The notes under the pieces: model-generated
The model's database searches: none
What the model was told of the DNA's origin: nothing
The model's input: only the letters and a program-made list of their open reading frames with translations
Program-made: the position numbers and the translations under genes
DNA from: Sphingomonas mucosissima
Lineage (GTDB): Bacteria > Pseudomonadota > Alphaproteobacteria > Sphingomonadales > Sphingomonadaceae
Assembly: GCF_002197665.1 (NCBI RefSeq)
Contig: NZ_NBBJ01000003.1
Location: 124,001-188,000 of the forward strand
Reading direction: 5' to 3'
Length of the DNA stretch: 64,000 nt
Part shown: positions 55,220-63,242 of the stretch, piece by piece
Position numbering within the stretch: position 1 is the first letter of the stretch
Layout of the letters: each line of letters starts with the position of its first letter

Positions 55220-55230
55220 GGAGACGGATC

Positions 55231-55461
55231 ATGTCGTTCCAGGCGTATCTCGACACGATCGAGAAGAAGACCGGCAAGACCCCGGCGGACCTGCGCGCGA
55301 TGGGCGCGGAAAAGGGTTGGACGCAGGGCGGGACGCTGGCCGCCGGCATTCGCCCGATGGCCATTGTCGAGGCGCTGAAGACCGATCTGGGGCTGGGCCA
55401 CGGCCATGCCATGGCCGTGGTGGCGCTGCTCAAAGGCCAGAAGAAAGAGGGCGACGCCTGA
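55231..55461 (+). CDS. DUF4287 domain protein
   Basis: A 76-residue protein starting MSFQAYLDTIEKKTGKTPAD, which is the DUF4287 signature, and ending GHGHAMAVVALLKGQKKEGDA. The function is unknown, but such genes often travel with VOC and AHSA1-like genes, as here. It begins 11 nt after the VOC stop. Confidence 0.88.
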   Translation: MSFQAYLDTIEKKTGKTPADLRAMGAEKGWTQGGTLAAGIRPMAIVEALKTDLGLGHGHAMAVVALLKGQKKEGDA

Positions 55462-55499
55462 CGATCCGGATGCTGGTCAGCCGCCGAAGGGAGACGATC

Positions 55500-55607
55500 A
55501 TGCCCCTTGATCATCGCGCCGTGCTTGGCGGCCTTTGCGCCTTTGCCGTGACCGCTCTGGCGATCCTGCTGATTGCAGCGGCGCAGGGTGCAGGGCCGTT
55601 CGCCTGA
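55500..55607 (+). CDS. Small single-span membrane protein (35 aa)
   Basis: Short ORF starting MPLDHRAVLGGLCAF with one transmembrane helix (AVTALAILLIAAAQGAG). A strong AAGGGAGACG ribosome site lies just upstream of the ATG at 55500. It sits between the DUF4287 and GST genes on the same strand with short spacers. No family is recognised. Confidence 0.6.
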   Translation: MPLDHRAVLGGLCAFAVTALAILLIAAAQGAGPFA

Positions 55608-55625
55608 AATGGAGAGGAAGATAGG

Positions 55626-56321
55626 ATGAACAAGCCGATCATCACCGCCTTCGATTGGGTGCCGCCGTTTGCCCGCGGACAGGTCCGGGACCTGCGCGTG
55701 CGCTGGGCGCTGGAAGAAGTCGGTCAGCCCTATGACGTGCTATACTTGGCTCAGGGGAGCCAGAGGCACCCGCCGCATCGCGCGCGCCAGCCGTTCGGCC
55801 AAGTGCCGACCTACCAGGAAGGCGACCTTACCCTGTTTGAGTCGGGTGCCATCGTGCTTCACATCGCAGATCGGCACGGCAAGCTGCTGCCGACCGACCC
55901 GGCGGCCCGCTCCCGCGCGATCGAATGGATGTTCGCCGCGCTGAACACGGTGGAGCCGCCGATAATGGATCACGCAATCGCCACCTTGTTCGAAGCAGAC
56001 GCGCCATGGTCAAAGCCGCGCCTCCCCTCCGTAAACGCGCGCATCGACGGGCGTTTGGGCGAGTTGTCCGATCGCCTTGGTGACGACACGTGGCTGGAAG
56101 GGGACACCTTCACCGCCGGCGACCTCCTGATGGTATCGGTGCTGCGCATCGTCGCTGGCGACGGCCACCTCGACGCTTACCCGAACCTTCAGGCCTATGT
56201 TGAGCGCGGCACCGCCCGCCCGGCCTTTGAACGTGCGCTGGCGGATCAGCTCGCGGGCTTCACGGGTCAGCCACCTGCCGAACTGCGCGCCTGGCTCGAA
56301 AAGATGGGGGAAGCGGCATGA
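55626..56321 (+). CDS. Glutathione S-transferase family protein
   Basis: A 231-residue GST. The N-terminal thioredoxin-like domain begins ITAFDWVPPFARGQVRDLRVRWALEEVG, and QPFGQVPTYQEGDLTLFESGAI is the glutathione-binding loop with the cis-Pro and Glu-Ser pair. The all-alpha domain follows with DTWLEGDTFTAGDLLMVSVL. It likely conjugates or reduces electrophiles. The stop overlaps the next gene by 4 nt (ATGA). Confidence 0.9.
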   Translation: MNKPIITAFDWVPPFARGQVRDLRVRWALEEVGQPYDVLYLAQGSQRHPPHRARQPFGQVPTYQEGDLTLFESGAIVLHIADRHGKLLPTDPAARSRAIEWMFAALNTVEPPIMDHAIATLFEADAPWSKPRLPSVNARIDGRLGELSDRLGDDTWLEGDTFTAGDLLMVSVLRIVAGDGHLDAYPNLQAYVERGTARPAFERALADQLAGFTGQPPAELRAWLEKMGEAA

Positions 56322-57031
56322 CCTACGTGGACGGGTTCGTGGTCGCGGTGCCGACCGCCAACAAGCAGAAATATGTCGATCATGCGGAGGGTGCGCTTGA
56401 TCTGTTCAAGGAGTTCGGCGCCGCTCGCATGGTCGAAGGCTGGGGTGACGACGTGCCGCGCGGCGAGGTGAACGACCTCTACCGCGCCGTGCAGGCCAAG
56501 GATGACGAGACCGTCCTGTTCAGCTGGGTGGAATATCCGAACAAGGCCACCCGCGACTCCGCCGGCCAGAAGATGATGAGCGATCCGCGCATGGAGAAGA
56601 TGGGCGACATGCCGTTCGACGGGAAGCGCATGATCTACGGCGGGTTCGAGCTGCTGCACGAAGCCGGCGCAGGCGGCGATTGCGGCTATATCGACGGCGT
56701 GATCCTGCCTGTGCCGCAGGACAGGAAAGAGGCTTATCGCGCCTTTTCACAAACCTCCGCCGCCGCATTCCTCGATCACGGCGCGACCCGTGTGGTCGAT
56801 ACCTGGGGCAATGACGTGCCCGACGGCAAGGTCACGGACTTCCGTCGCGCGGCAAAGGCCGAGGATGGCGACACAGTCGCGCTTGGCTGGATCGAGTGGC
56901 CGTCGAAGCAGGTCCGCGACGCCGCTTGGGAGCAGCTGATGAGCGACACGCGATTGTCGGGTGGAGGCGATCGCCCCTTCGACGGCAAGCGCATGATGTT
57001 CGGCGGGTTCGCGCCCGTGGTCGATCGCTGA
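56318..57031 (+). CDS. Tandem DUF1428 protein
   Basis: A 237-residue protein made of two DUF1428 (YbaA-like) domains: YVDGFVVAVPTANKQKYVDHA with PFDGKRMIYGGFE at 1-115, and YIDGVILPVPQDRKEAYRAF with PFDGKRMMFGGFAPV at 125-237. The family function is unknown, with an alpha-beta barrel fold. Single-domain proteins of about 120 residues are usual, so this is a duplicated, fused form. It overlaps the GST stop (ATGA). Confidence 0.9.
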   Translation: MTYVDGFVVAVPTANKQKYVDHAEGALDLFKEFGAARMVEGWGDDVPRGEVNDLYRAVQAKDDETVLFSWVEYPNKATRDSAGQKMMSDPRMEKMGDMPFDGKRMIYGGFELLHEAGAGGDCGYIDGVILPVPQDRKEAYRAFSQTSAAAFLDHGATRVVDTWGNDVPDGKVTDFRRAAKAEDGDTVALGWIEWPSKQVRDAAWEQLMSDTRLSGGGDRPFDGKRMMFGGFAPVVDR

Positions 57032-57047
57032 GCAAGGGAGAGCGACG

Positions 57048-57827
57048 ATGCGCAACACCCATGGCACGCCGATCTGGTACGAACTCCTGTCCACCGACCC
57101 CGACGCGTCCAAGACTTTTTACGAGGCCGTGATCGGCTGGACGGTAGGGCCGAAGCCTGAAGGCGAGATGGACTACCGGATGATCGAAGCGGCGTCTGGC
57201 GACGCGGTAGGCGGCCTGATGCGCCTCTCGCCGGAGATGGTGCAGGGCGGCGGCAGGCCGATGTGGTTGTTCTACGTCGGCGTCGATGATGTCGATGCAA
57301 CGGTCGCCCGGATCAATCAAGCCGGTGGCAGCGTCCAACTACCCGCCTTTGACATGCCGGGCGTTGGCCGAATGGCAATGGTCGCCGACCCTCAGGGCAA
57401 TCCGCTCTACGTCATGCGGGGTGAAAGCGACGAGCCAAGCCATTCGTGGGAGCGCACCGGCATGGGCAAGTGCAATTGGCACGAGCTTTCCACCACCGAT
57501 CAGGCCGGCAGCAATGGCTTTTATGCCGACGTGTTCGGCTGGACCTATCCCGACCGGATGACGATGCCCGGTGACATGGGCGACTATGTCTTTGCTGCCG
57601 TGAACGCAGAGGTCATTGGCGCCACGATGAAGGCCGGCAGCCAGCCGCCCGGCTGGCTCTTCTACTTCCGCGTCCCGAATATTGAAGAAGCCGCGGCGAA
57701 GGTGAAGGCCGGCGGTGGCATGGTCCACGCGGGCCCGATGGAGGTGCCCGGCGGCGATCGGGTGATCGTCGCCAGCGATCCTCACGGTGCCGCCTTCGGT
57801 GTCGTCGCGCCGGGAGCGCCAGCCTGA
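57048..57827 (+). CDS. Tandem VOC family protein
   Basis: A 259-residue protein with two VOC domains: TPIWYELLSTDPDASKTFYEAV with PMWLFYVGVDDVDATV, and KCNWHELSTTDQAGSNGFYADVFGWT (from the sequence GKCNWHELS) with GWLFYFRVPNIEEAAAKV. The two halves are clearly related. This tandem class is close to glyoxalases annotated with AHSA1/DUF1428 neighbours. It begins 16 nt after the DUF1428 stop; substrate unknown. Confidence 0.88.
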   Translation: MRNTHGTPIWYELLSTDPDASKTFYEAVIGWTVGPKPEGEMDYRMIEAASGDAVGGLMRLSPEMVQGGGRPMWLFYVGVDDVDATVARINQAGGSVQLPAFDMPGVGRMAMVADPQGNPLYVMRGESDEPSHSWERTGMGKCNWHELSTTDQAGSNGFYADVFGWTYPDRMTMPGDMGDYVFAAVNAEVIGATMKAGSQPPGWLFYFRVPNIEEAAAKVKAGGGMVHAGPMEVPGGDRVIVASDPHGAAFGVVAPGAPA

Positions 57828-57848
57828 CACCGTCTTGGTGGGAGAGAG

Positions 57849-58352
57849 ATGATGACTGAGGACAAGCTCGTGACCTGCGTCTGGTTTGATCGGGGGCAAG
57901 CACGCGAAGCCGCCAGCTTCTACGCCAGCGTATTCCCGGACAGCCATGTCGGCGCGGCACAGAATTCGCCGGCAGACAATCCATCCATGGCCGCCGGCGG
58001 GGAGCTGACCGTTATGTTCAGCGTGCTTGGCCGTCCTTTCCTCGGCCTCAATGGCGGACCCAACTTCACCCCCAATGAGGCGGTCAGCTTCATGGTGCTG
58101 ACCGATGATCAGGAGGAAACCGATCGTTACTGGAATGCGGTCGTCGGCAACGGCGGCGTGGAGAGCGACTGCGGCTGGTGCAAGGACCGGTGGGGCTTCT
58201 CCTGGCAGATCACACCCCGCGCGCTGATGGCGGCGCTGGCCGATCCGGACCCTGCCGCCGCCAGGCGTGCAATGGAGGCCATGATGACGATGAAGAAGAT
58301 CGACATCGCCGCGATCGAACGCGCTCGTGCCGGGGATTCGGCGGGTGCGTAA
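57849..58352 (+). CDS. VOC/PhnB-like protein
   Basis: A 167-residue protein of the PhnB/3-demethylubiquinone methyltransferase-like VOC group, despite that name not a methyltransferase. It has KLVTCVWFDRGQAREAASFY, LGLNGGPNFTPNEAVSFMV and DCGWCKDRWGFSWQITPRAL. It overlaps the start of the DHFR-like gene (GTG at 58345 inside its end) and follows the tandem VOC gene by 21 nt. Substrate unknown. Confidence 0.88.
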   Translation: MMTEDKLVTCVWFDRGQAREAASFYASVFPDSHVGAAQNSPADNPSMAAGGELTVMFSVLGRPFLGLNGGPNFTPNEAVSFMVLTDDQEETDRYWNAVVGNGGVESDCGWCKDRWGFSWQITPRALMAALADPDPAAARRAMEAMMTMKKIDIAAIERARAGDSAGA

Positions 58353-58959
58353 GGTCATCGGTGGGCTTTTCATGTCGGTCGACGGTGTGGTGCAGGCACC
58401 CGGTGGGCCGGACGAGGATCGGAGCGGCGGCTTCGCTTATGGCGGATGGGCGGCGGGATATTCGGACCAAACGACCGACGCCTTTATTGCCGAGCATATC
58501 GAGGGCGCTGAATATGACCTGCTGCTCGGCCGGCGCACGTACGATATCTTTGCCGATTACTGGCCGCGCCACCTCGTCAACCCGATCGGGGAACGCTTTG
58601 ACCGCATCACCAAATATGTCGTCACCTCTCGCCCCGACACGCTCGGCTGGCGCAGATCGCAGCCGCTGGTCGGCAATCCCGTGCGAACGGCGGCCGCCTT
58701 GCGCAACAGCGAAGGCCCGGACCTGCTGATCCAGGGCAGTAGCCAGCTTTACCCCGCGCTGTTCGGCGCAGGGCTGATCGACCGATTGTTCCTCACGGTC
58801 ATGCCCATCATCCTGGGCGCGGGCAAACGCGTGCTCACTGGTGATGCCGCGTCCGCCACTGGTCTGCGCCTCGTGGATCACCGCGTCAGCGACACGGGGG
58901 TGGTGATGAGCGTCTATGATCGCAGCGGCCCGGTGCGCACTGGCGATTTCACGAACTAA
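58345..58959 (+). CDS. Dihydrofolate reductase-like (RibD C-terminal) family protein
   Basis: A 204-residue protein beginning VRKVIGGLFMSVDGVVQAPGG, with the fold markers LLGRRTYDIFADYWP, ITKYVVTSRPDTLGW, LLIQGSSQLYPALF and DRLFLTVMPIILGAGKRV. This group resembles RibD reductase domains; true DHFR activity is not implied. The GTG at 58345 is preferred because it begins at the conserved residues and overlaps the previous stop; a GTG at 58327 is possible. Confidence 0.87.
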   Translation: MRKVIGGLFMSVDGVVQAPGGPDEDRSGGFAYGGWAAGYSDQTTDAFIAEHIEGAEYDLLLGRRTYDIFADYWPRHLVNPIGERFDRITKYVVTSRPDTLGWRRSQPLVGNPVRTAAALRNSEGPDLLIQGSSQLYPALFGAGLIDRLFLTVMPIILGAGKRVLTGDAASATGLRLVDHRVSDTGVVMSVYDRSGPVRTGDFTN

Positions 58960-58969
58960 GGAACAGAGG

Positions 58970-59413
58970 ATGCACGAGCTGAAGATCGAACGCCTGATCG
59001 ACGCGCCGATCGCAACCGTCTGGAGGGCGTGGACCGAGCATTTCGCCGAATGGTTCGTCCCGCGTCCATGGTCGGTCGAGGTGATCGAACAGGATCTGCG
59101 CGCCGGTGGCCGCAGCGCGATGGTGATGCGCGGGCCGAACGGCGAGGAACAACCCTCCGAGGGTGTTTATCTGGAGGTGGTGCCCGAGCGCCTGATCGTC
59201 AGTACGGACGCCTTTCTGCCGGGTTGGATGCCCGCGGGGCCGTTCATGGTCCGTATCGACAGTTTCGCGGACCAGGGTGGCAAGACGCGGTACACCGCGA
59301 TTGCCCGTCATTGGACAAAGGACGCCCGCGACCAGCATGAAGCCATGGGCTTCGAGGCCGGCTGGAACGCAGCAACCGACCAGCTCGAAGAGGTCGTCGC
59401 GCGTATCAAGTGA
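58970..59413 (+). CDS. SRPBCC/AHSA1-like protein
   Basis: A 147-residue START/Bet v1-fold protein of the Hsp90 ATPase activator (AHSA1)-like group: LKIERLIDAPIATVWRAWTEH, FVPRPWSVEVIEQDLRAGGR and MGFEAGWNAATDQLEEVV. It may bind a lipid or aromatic ligand. The ATG at 58970 follows GGAACAGAGG. It is the last gene of the nine-gene run; a terminator hairpin follows. Confidence 0.88.
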   Translation: MHELKIERLIDAPIATVWRAWTEHFAEWFVPRPWSVEVIEQDLRAGGRSAMVMRGPNGEEQPSEGVYLEVVPERLIVSTDAFLPGWMPAGPFMVRIDSFADQGGKTRYTAIARHWTKDARDQHEAMGFEAGWNAATDQLEEVVARIK

Positions 59414-59447
59414 TCAACCGATGCCGGGCGGCGCCGCAAACTACATC

Positions 59448-59476
59448 CATTGCCCCGGCCAGTTGCCGGGGCAATG
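59448..59476. terminator. Bidirectional terminator hairpin
   Basis: Perfect 12-bp stem CATTGCCCCGGC (59448-59459) with GCCGGGGCAATG (59465-59476), loop CAGTT. On the plus strand it is followed by CTCATTTCTC. It separates the AHSA1-like gene from the convergent small gene. Confidence 0.7.
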
Positions 59477-59488
59477 CTCATTTCTCGA

Positions 59489-59791
59489 TCAGCCGACCCG
59501 CGTGCCGGTCAGCGGGAAACTGCCGAACGCACCAGCGCCGACGTTGCCGGTCACCGTGTCGCCGTCGATGGTGACATTCATGTCCAGCGTCATCGGCATC
59601 GGCACGGTCATCTGCTGCTTCCACGTCAGCGTGTTGCCGTTCACTTCGCCCGATACGTCGGACGCGCCCATGGCGCCGGAATTGGTGCCGGTGAACGTGT
59701 TGCCGTCGCTCTTCACTGTCAGCGTCGACTTCTGGTCGCCCAGCGGGGACTTCACAGTGACGTCGTAGGTACCGTCCACTCCAGCCATCAT
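59489..59791 (-). CDS. Hypothetical beta-rich protein (100 aa)
   Basis: Unrecognised protein of 100 residues, rich in Thr, Gly and Val, predicted beta-sheet throughout: YDVTVKSPLGDQKSTLTVKS, then NTFTGTNSGAMGASDVSG and TLTWKQQMTVPMPMTLD. Alternating strands with Gly/Asn turns suggest a lipocalin-like or FMN-split barrel-like fold. No signal peptide is seen. It starts at MMAGVDGTYD and ends 13 nt before a terminator. It lies 1 nt downstream of the M16 protease stop, so it may be cotranscribed. Confidence 0.65.
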   Translation of the reverse strand: MMAGVDGTYDVTVKSPLGDQKSTLTVKSDGNTFTGTNSGAMGASDVSGEVNGNTLTWKQQMTVPMPMTLDMNVTIDGDTVTGNVGAGAFGSFPLTGTRVG

Positions 59792-62650
59792 TCACTCTCC
59801 TTGGGGTACGTCCGTGACGGACGCGGCACGCATTACCTCGACGGGCAGTCCCAACGAGTCAAGCTGCGGCCGAACCGTCTTGGCGTCGCCGATCACGATC
59901 CAGACGAAGCGGTTCGGATCAATGACGCTACGGATCGCGCCATTGAGCTGGTCGCGGGTCATGGCGCGATACCGCTGGGTGATGGTGCCATAATAATCGT
60001 CCGGCCGACGATACAGATCGTTCGCCTGCATCGCGCTCAGCACCGCCCTCGACGTCTCGAAGTTCCCAGCGAGCGACCGAGTCGCGCCGGTAATCGTGCG
60101 CTGAAACTCCGCCTGGGTCATCGGGCGGTCACCGACGAACGCGGCCATCTCGGTCCGCATGGCCGCGATGGACGCACCCGTCTTGTCCGCCTGAACAGGC
60201 GCACGAAGCTGGTAGGATGCCTCTTCGGCGTGGCGGCCGAAGCCCCCGTACGCGCCGTAGGACCAATGCTTCGTTTCGCGCAGGTCCATGTTGATGCGGC
60301 CAAGGAAATCGCCGCCCAGCGCATCATTGGCGGTGATGACGGGCAGGAGATCGTCCGTGCCGCGCATACCGGTACGAAGCAGGCCGGAGATCCGCGACTG
60401 CGGCGAATTCGGCCGATCCGCGAGCACGATGCGCGGCGTCGGCGCCGGGCGATCCTTGAGGAATAGCTTGGTGCCCGCCGTGCCCTCGCCCTTCCAGCCG
60501 GCCAGCACGCGGTTCAACCCGGCCTGCACTTCGGCGAGCGGGCGGTCGGACACCACGAACACCTTCGCCTTTTCCGGGCGCAGCCAAGCACGATGAAAGG
60601 CGACAAGATCGGCGCGCGTCAACGCCGCCACGGCCTTTGCATCGCCGCTGCCCTGGTTCTTCGCATACGGGTGCGACGGGCCGTAGAGGATCGGCGGCGC
60701 GATGCGCTGCTCGATCCCTTCGGGGTCGGTCTGCTCCTGCGCGATCTGGGTCAGCATCTGCGCACGAACGCGCGCCAGCTCGCTGTCGGGGAATGACGGC
60801 GCGCGCAGCAGATCGGCCCAAAGGTCCAGCGCTGGCGCCAGATTGGCGCTTGGCGCGCGGAAACTGACGGTGGTGCGGTCGGCGGAAGAGCCGGTGAAGA
60901 TGTCGAGGCCGAGCCGCTCCTTTGCCTCGGCTAGCTGGATCGAATTGAGCCGCGCGGTCCCCTCATCGATCATGGCGAGCGTCATGCTCTGCGTCCCCAG
61001 CTTGTCCGCCACGTCGGCGGCAGCACCAGCGTCGAAGCTCGCCACCATCTGCGTGACCGGCACGGTGGTGCGCTGCGCATAGACAAGCTCGACGCCGTTC
61101 GAGAGCCGCGCGCGTTCCACCTTCGGGAAGGCAAGCGCGCCCACGTCGCCCACCGCCGGCATCGGCTCACGCGTGCCTTTGGCTGCGACGTCGGGCGCCG
61201 GCGCCTGCTCCGCTGGCGGCGGCACCTGCGCTTCCTCGTACGCATCGCGATCGCCGGGCACCACGGTCAGGCTGTAGCTCGGGCGCTTCAGCCAGTGCTG
61301 CACGGCCGCCTTCACGCTGGCCGGTGTCTGCAGGGCCAGCGCGGCGAGCTGCTTTTTGTAAAAGCCCGGATCGTTCGAATAAAGCGCACCTTCCGCCAGC
61401 GCGACTGCCTTGCCGCCGCTGCCGCCGACCGCCTCCAGCCCACCAAGCCGGCGCGAGATCGTGCTGGTTAGCGTGCGCTGCACCTCATCCGCCGTCGGTC
61501 CGTTGCGGATGAACTCGGCGACGAGCTCGTCCAGACGCCGCGAGACGATCGCGGGGTCGACGTCGGGGCGAACCAGCGCCTGGATGGTGAACGTGCCGAC
61601 CTGCGCGAAATCGGAATAGCTCGCGCTCACCTGAACGGCCGTCTTGTCCCCCTTCACCAGCGCATTGTCGAAGCGCGAGCTGGCGAGGCCGCCCAGCACC
61701 GCTGCCGCAACCTCAAGCGCCGGCGCTGCCGCATCGTTCAGGCCGGGCACGGGCCAGCTCTTCACCACCAGCGGCGCGGCAACCCGGTCCTTCATCACCT
61801 CGTTGCGCGGCTGCGCCAGCGCCGGCACCGCCGCTTGCGGCGCGACGCTCTTTGGCCCCGGCTTGATCGCTCCGAAGTATTTTTCGGTCAGCCGCCGCGC
61901 GGTCGGTACATCGATGTCGCCGGCCAGCACCAGCACGGCATTGTTGGGGCCATAGTGATCGCGGAACCAGTCCTTTACATCCTGAACGCTGGCGCGATCG
62001 AGATCCGCCATCGAGCCGATCGTGCTGTGGCCATAAGGATGACCTTTCGGGAACACGCCTTCGATCAATTTGTAGCTGACCAGGCCATAAGGCTCGTTAT
62101 CACCCTGGCGCTTCTCGTTCTGGACAACCCCGCGCTGCTCATCGAGCACCGCCTGCGATATGGCGCCGGTGAGCCAGCCCATGCGGTCGCTTTCCAGGTA
62201 CAGCGCCTGCTCCAGCGCGGCGGCAGGCACGGTCTCGAAATAATTGGTGCGGTCGAAATAGGTGGTCCCGTTCAGGTCGGTCGCGCCCACCTGCTTCAGC
62301 GGTTCGAAGAAGTCGCCCGGCGCATTCTCGCTGCCGTTGAACATGAGATGTTCGAACAAGTGCGCGAAGCCGGTCTTCCCCGCCGGCTCATGCTTGGAGC
62401 CGACGTCATACCAGACGGACACCGCGACCACCGGCGCCTTGCGGTCGGTATGCACCACAACGCGAAGGCCGTTCGTCAGCGTGAACTGCTCAAAGGGGAT
62501 ATCGATCGCCTTCACCAGGTCGGCGACTGGCGCTGGCTTGGCGGGGGAGGCTGCCGCGCCCGCGTGCGGCTGCGTCGTCGACTGGGCAACGGCGGGAGAA
62601 ACAAGGGCGAGCGCCGCGACGCTGGCAGTCAGGGAAATCGACAAACGCAA
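59792..62650 (-). CDS. M16 family zinc metalloprotease
   Basis: A 952-residue periplasmic or secreted M16 (pitrilysin-like) protease with two homologous halves. The signal peptide is ISLTASVAALALVSPAVAQ, and the inverted zinc motif HLFEH occupies residues 97-101 (His97, Glu100, His101). The third ligand Glu lies downstream (near residue 177). The second half lacks the zinc motif, as is normal. The product is typical of insulinase-like peptidases of sphingomonads. It is codirectional with the 100-aa gene after it. Confidence 0.94.
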   Translation of the reverse strand: MRLSISLTASVAALALVSPAVAQSTTQPHAGAAASPAKPAPVADLVKAIDIPFEQFTLTNGLRVVVHTDRKAPVVAVSVWYDVGSKHEPAGKTGFAHLFEHLMFNGSENAPGDFFEPLKQVGATDLNGTTYFDRTNYFETVPAAALEQALYLESDRMGWLTGAISQAVLDEQRGVVQNEKRQGDNEPYGLVSYKLIEGVFPKGHPYGHSTIGSMADLDRASVQDVKDWFRDHYGPNNAVLVLAGDIDVPTARRLTEKYFGAIKPGPKSVAPQAAVPALAQPRNEVMKDRVAAPLVVKSWPVPGLNDAAAPALEVAAAVLGGLASSRFDNALVKGDKTAVQVSASYSDFAQVGTFTIQALVRPDVDPAIVSRRLDELVAEFIRNGPTADEVQRTLTSTISRRLGGLEAVGGSGGKAVALAEGALYSNDPGFYKKQLAALALQTPASVKAAVQHWLKRPSYSLTVVPGDRDAYEEAQVPPPAEQAPAPDVAAKGTREPMPAVGDVGALAFPKVERARLSNGVELVYAQRTTVPVTQMVASFDAGAAADVADKLGTQSMTLAMIDEGTARLNSIQLAEAKERLGLDIFTGSSADRTTVSFRAPSANLAPALDLWADLLRAPSFPDSELARVRAQMLTQIAQEQTDPEGIEQRIAPPILYGPSHPYAKNQGSGDAKAVAALTRADLVAFHRAWLRPEKAKVFVVSDRPLAEVQAGLNRVLAGWKGEGTAGTKLFLKDRPAPTPRIVLADRPNSPQSRISGLLRTGMRGTDDLLPVITANDALGGDFLGRINMDLRETKHWSYGAYGGFGRHAEEASYQLRAPVQADKTGASIAAMRTEMAAFVGDRPMTQAEFQRTITGATRSLAGNFETSRAVLSAMQANDLYRRPDDYYGTITQRYRAMTRDQLNGAIRSVIDPNRFVWIVIGDAKTVRPQLDSLGLPVEVMRAASVTDVPQGE

Positions 62651-62729
62651 TTCGAAACTCCTCGAGGACGCGGGCAGCCTAGTGGCCGACCCGCGCGCTG
62701 GAAAGACGGCAACATTTCGTCACAAAGGA

Positions 62730-62760
62730 TTGACTGCCGCGGCAACCATTGCCTAAGCAA
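62730..62760 (+). promoter_or_regulatory. Candidate promoter and MarR operator
   Basis: TTGACT at 62730-62735 looks like a -35 element, and the dyad TTGC-CTAA-GCAA at 62749-62760 overlaps the expected -10 region. The dyad ends 5 nt before the GTG of the MarR gene. The operator-promoter overlap fits MarR self-repression and could mean a leaderless transcript. Role inferred. Confidence 0.5.
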
Positions 62761-62765
62761 CCAAT

Positions 62766-63242
62766 GTGTTGTTCACCGACTCGTCTTTCTCGCCGGAAAC
62801 GTCGCCTGGTTATCTGGTGCGCATGATCCACCAGATGAACGTCGCTGCAGTTGATCGGGCGCTCGCAGAGGATGGCCTCACCGCGATGCAATGGACCACG
62901 CTGGTCTCGCTCTTCTTTCGGCACGCCGACACGTGCGGGGGCCTCGCGCGCAAGCTGGGGCACGACAAGGGCGCGATGACCCGGCTGATCGACCAGATGG
63001 AAGCGAAGGGTTGGGTCTCGCGGCAGCGCGACGATGAGGATCGCCGGCTGATCCGCCTCACGCTGACGCCGGCCGGTACCGAAACGGCACTTGCCGCCAA
63101 GCGCAAGGTGATCGCGTGTTGGAACGGCTTCCTCGCGGACTGGAGCGATGCCGACGTGGCCGAGATGATCGCGATGCTGCAGCGGCTGCGCCATACCATG
63201 GAGGAAAAGATGGCGGAGGAGAGCGACGCATGCGCCGCATGA
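62766..63242 (+). CDS. MarR family transcriptional regulator
   Basis: A 158-residue winged-helix repressor. It begins with GTG at 62766 and contains LTAMQWTTLVSLFFRHADTCGGLARKLGHDKGAMTRLIDQMEAKGWVSRQRD, the MarR HTH and wing. DDEDRRLIRLTLTPAGTE is the wing region. The start is close to a dyad and no ribosome site is visible; an ATG at 62823 is possible but would delete conserved N-terminal residues. It overlaps the efflux gene by 13 nt and probably controls it. Confidence 0.92.
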   Translation: MLFTDSSFSPETSPGYLVRMIHQMNVAAVDRALAEDGLTAMQWTTLVSLFFRHADTCGGLARKLGHDKGAMTRLIDQMEAKGWVSRQRDDEDRRLIRLTLTPAGTETALAAKRKVIACWNGFLADWSDADVAEMIAMLQRLRHTMEEKMAEESDACAA

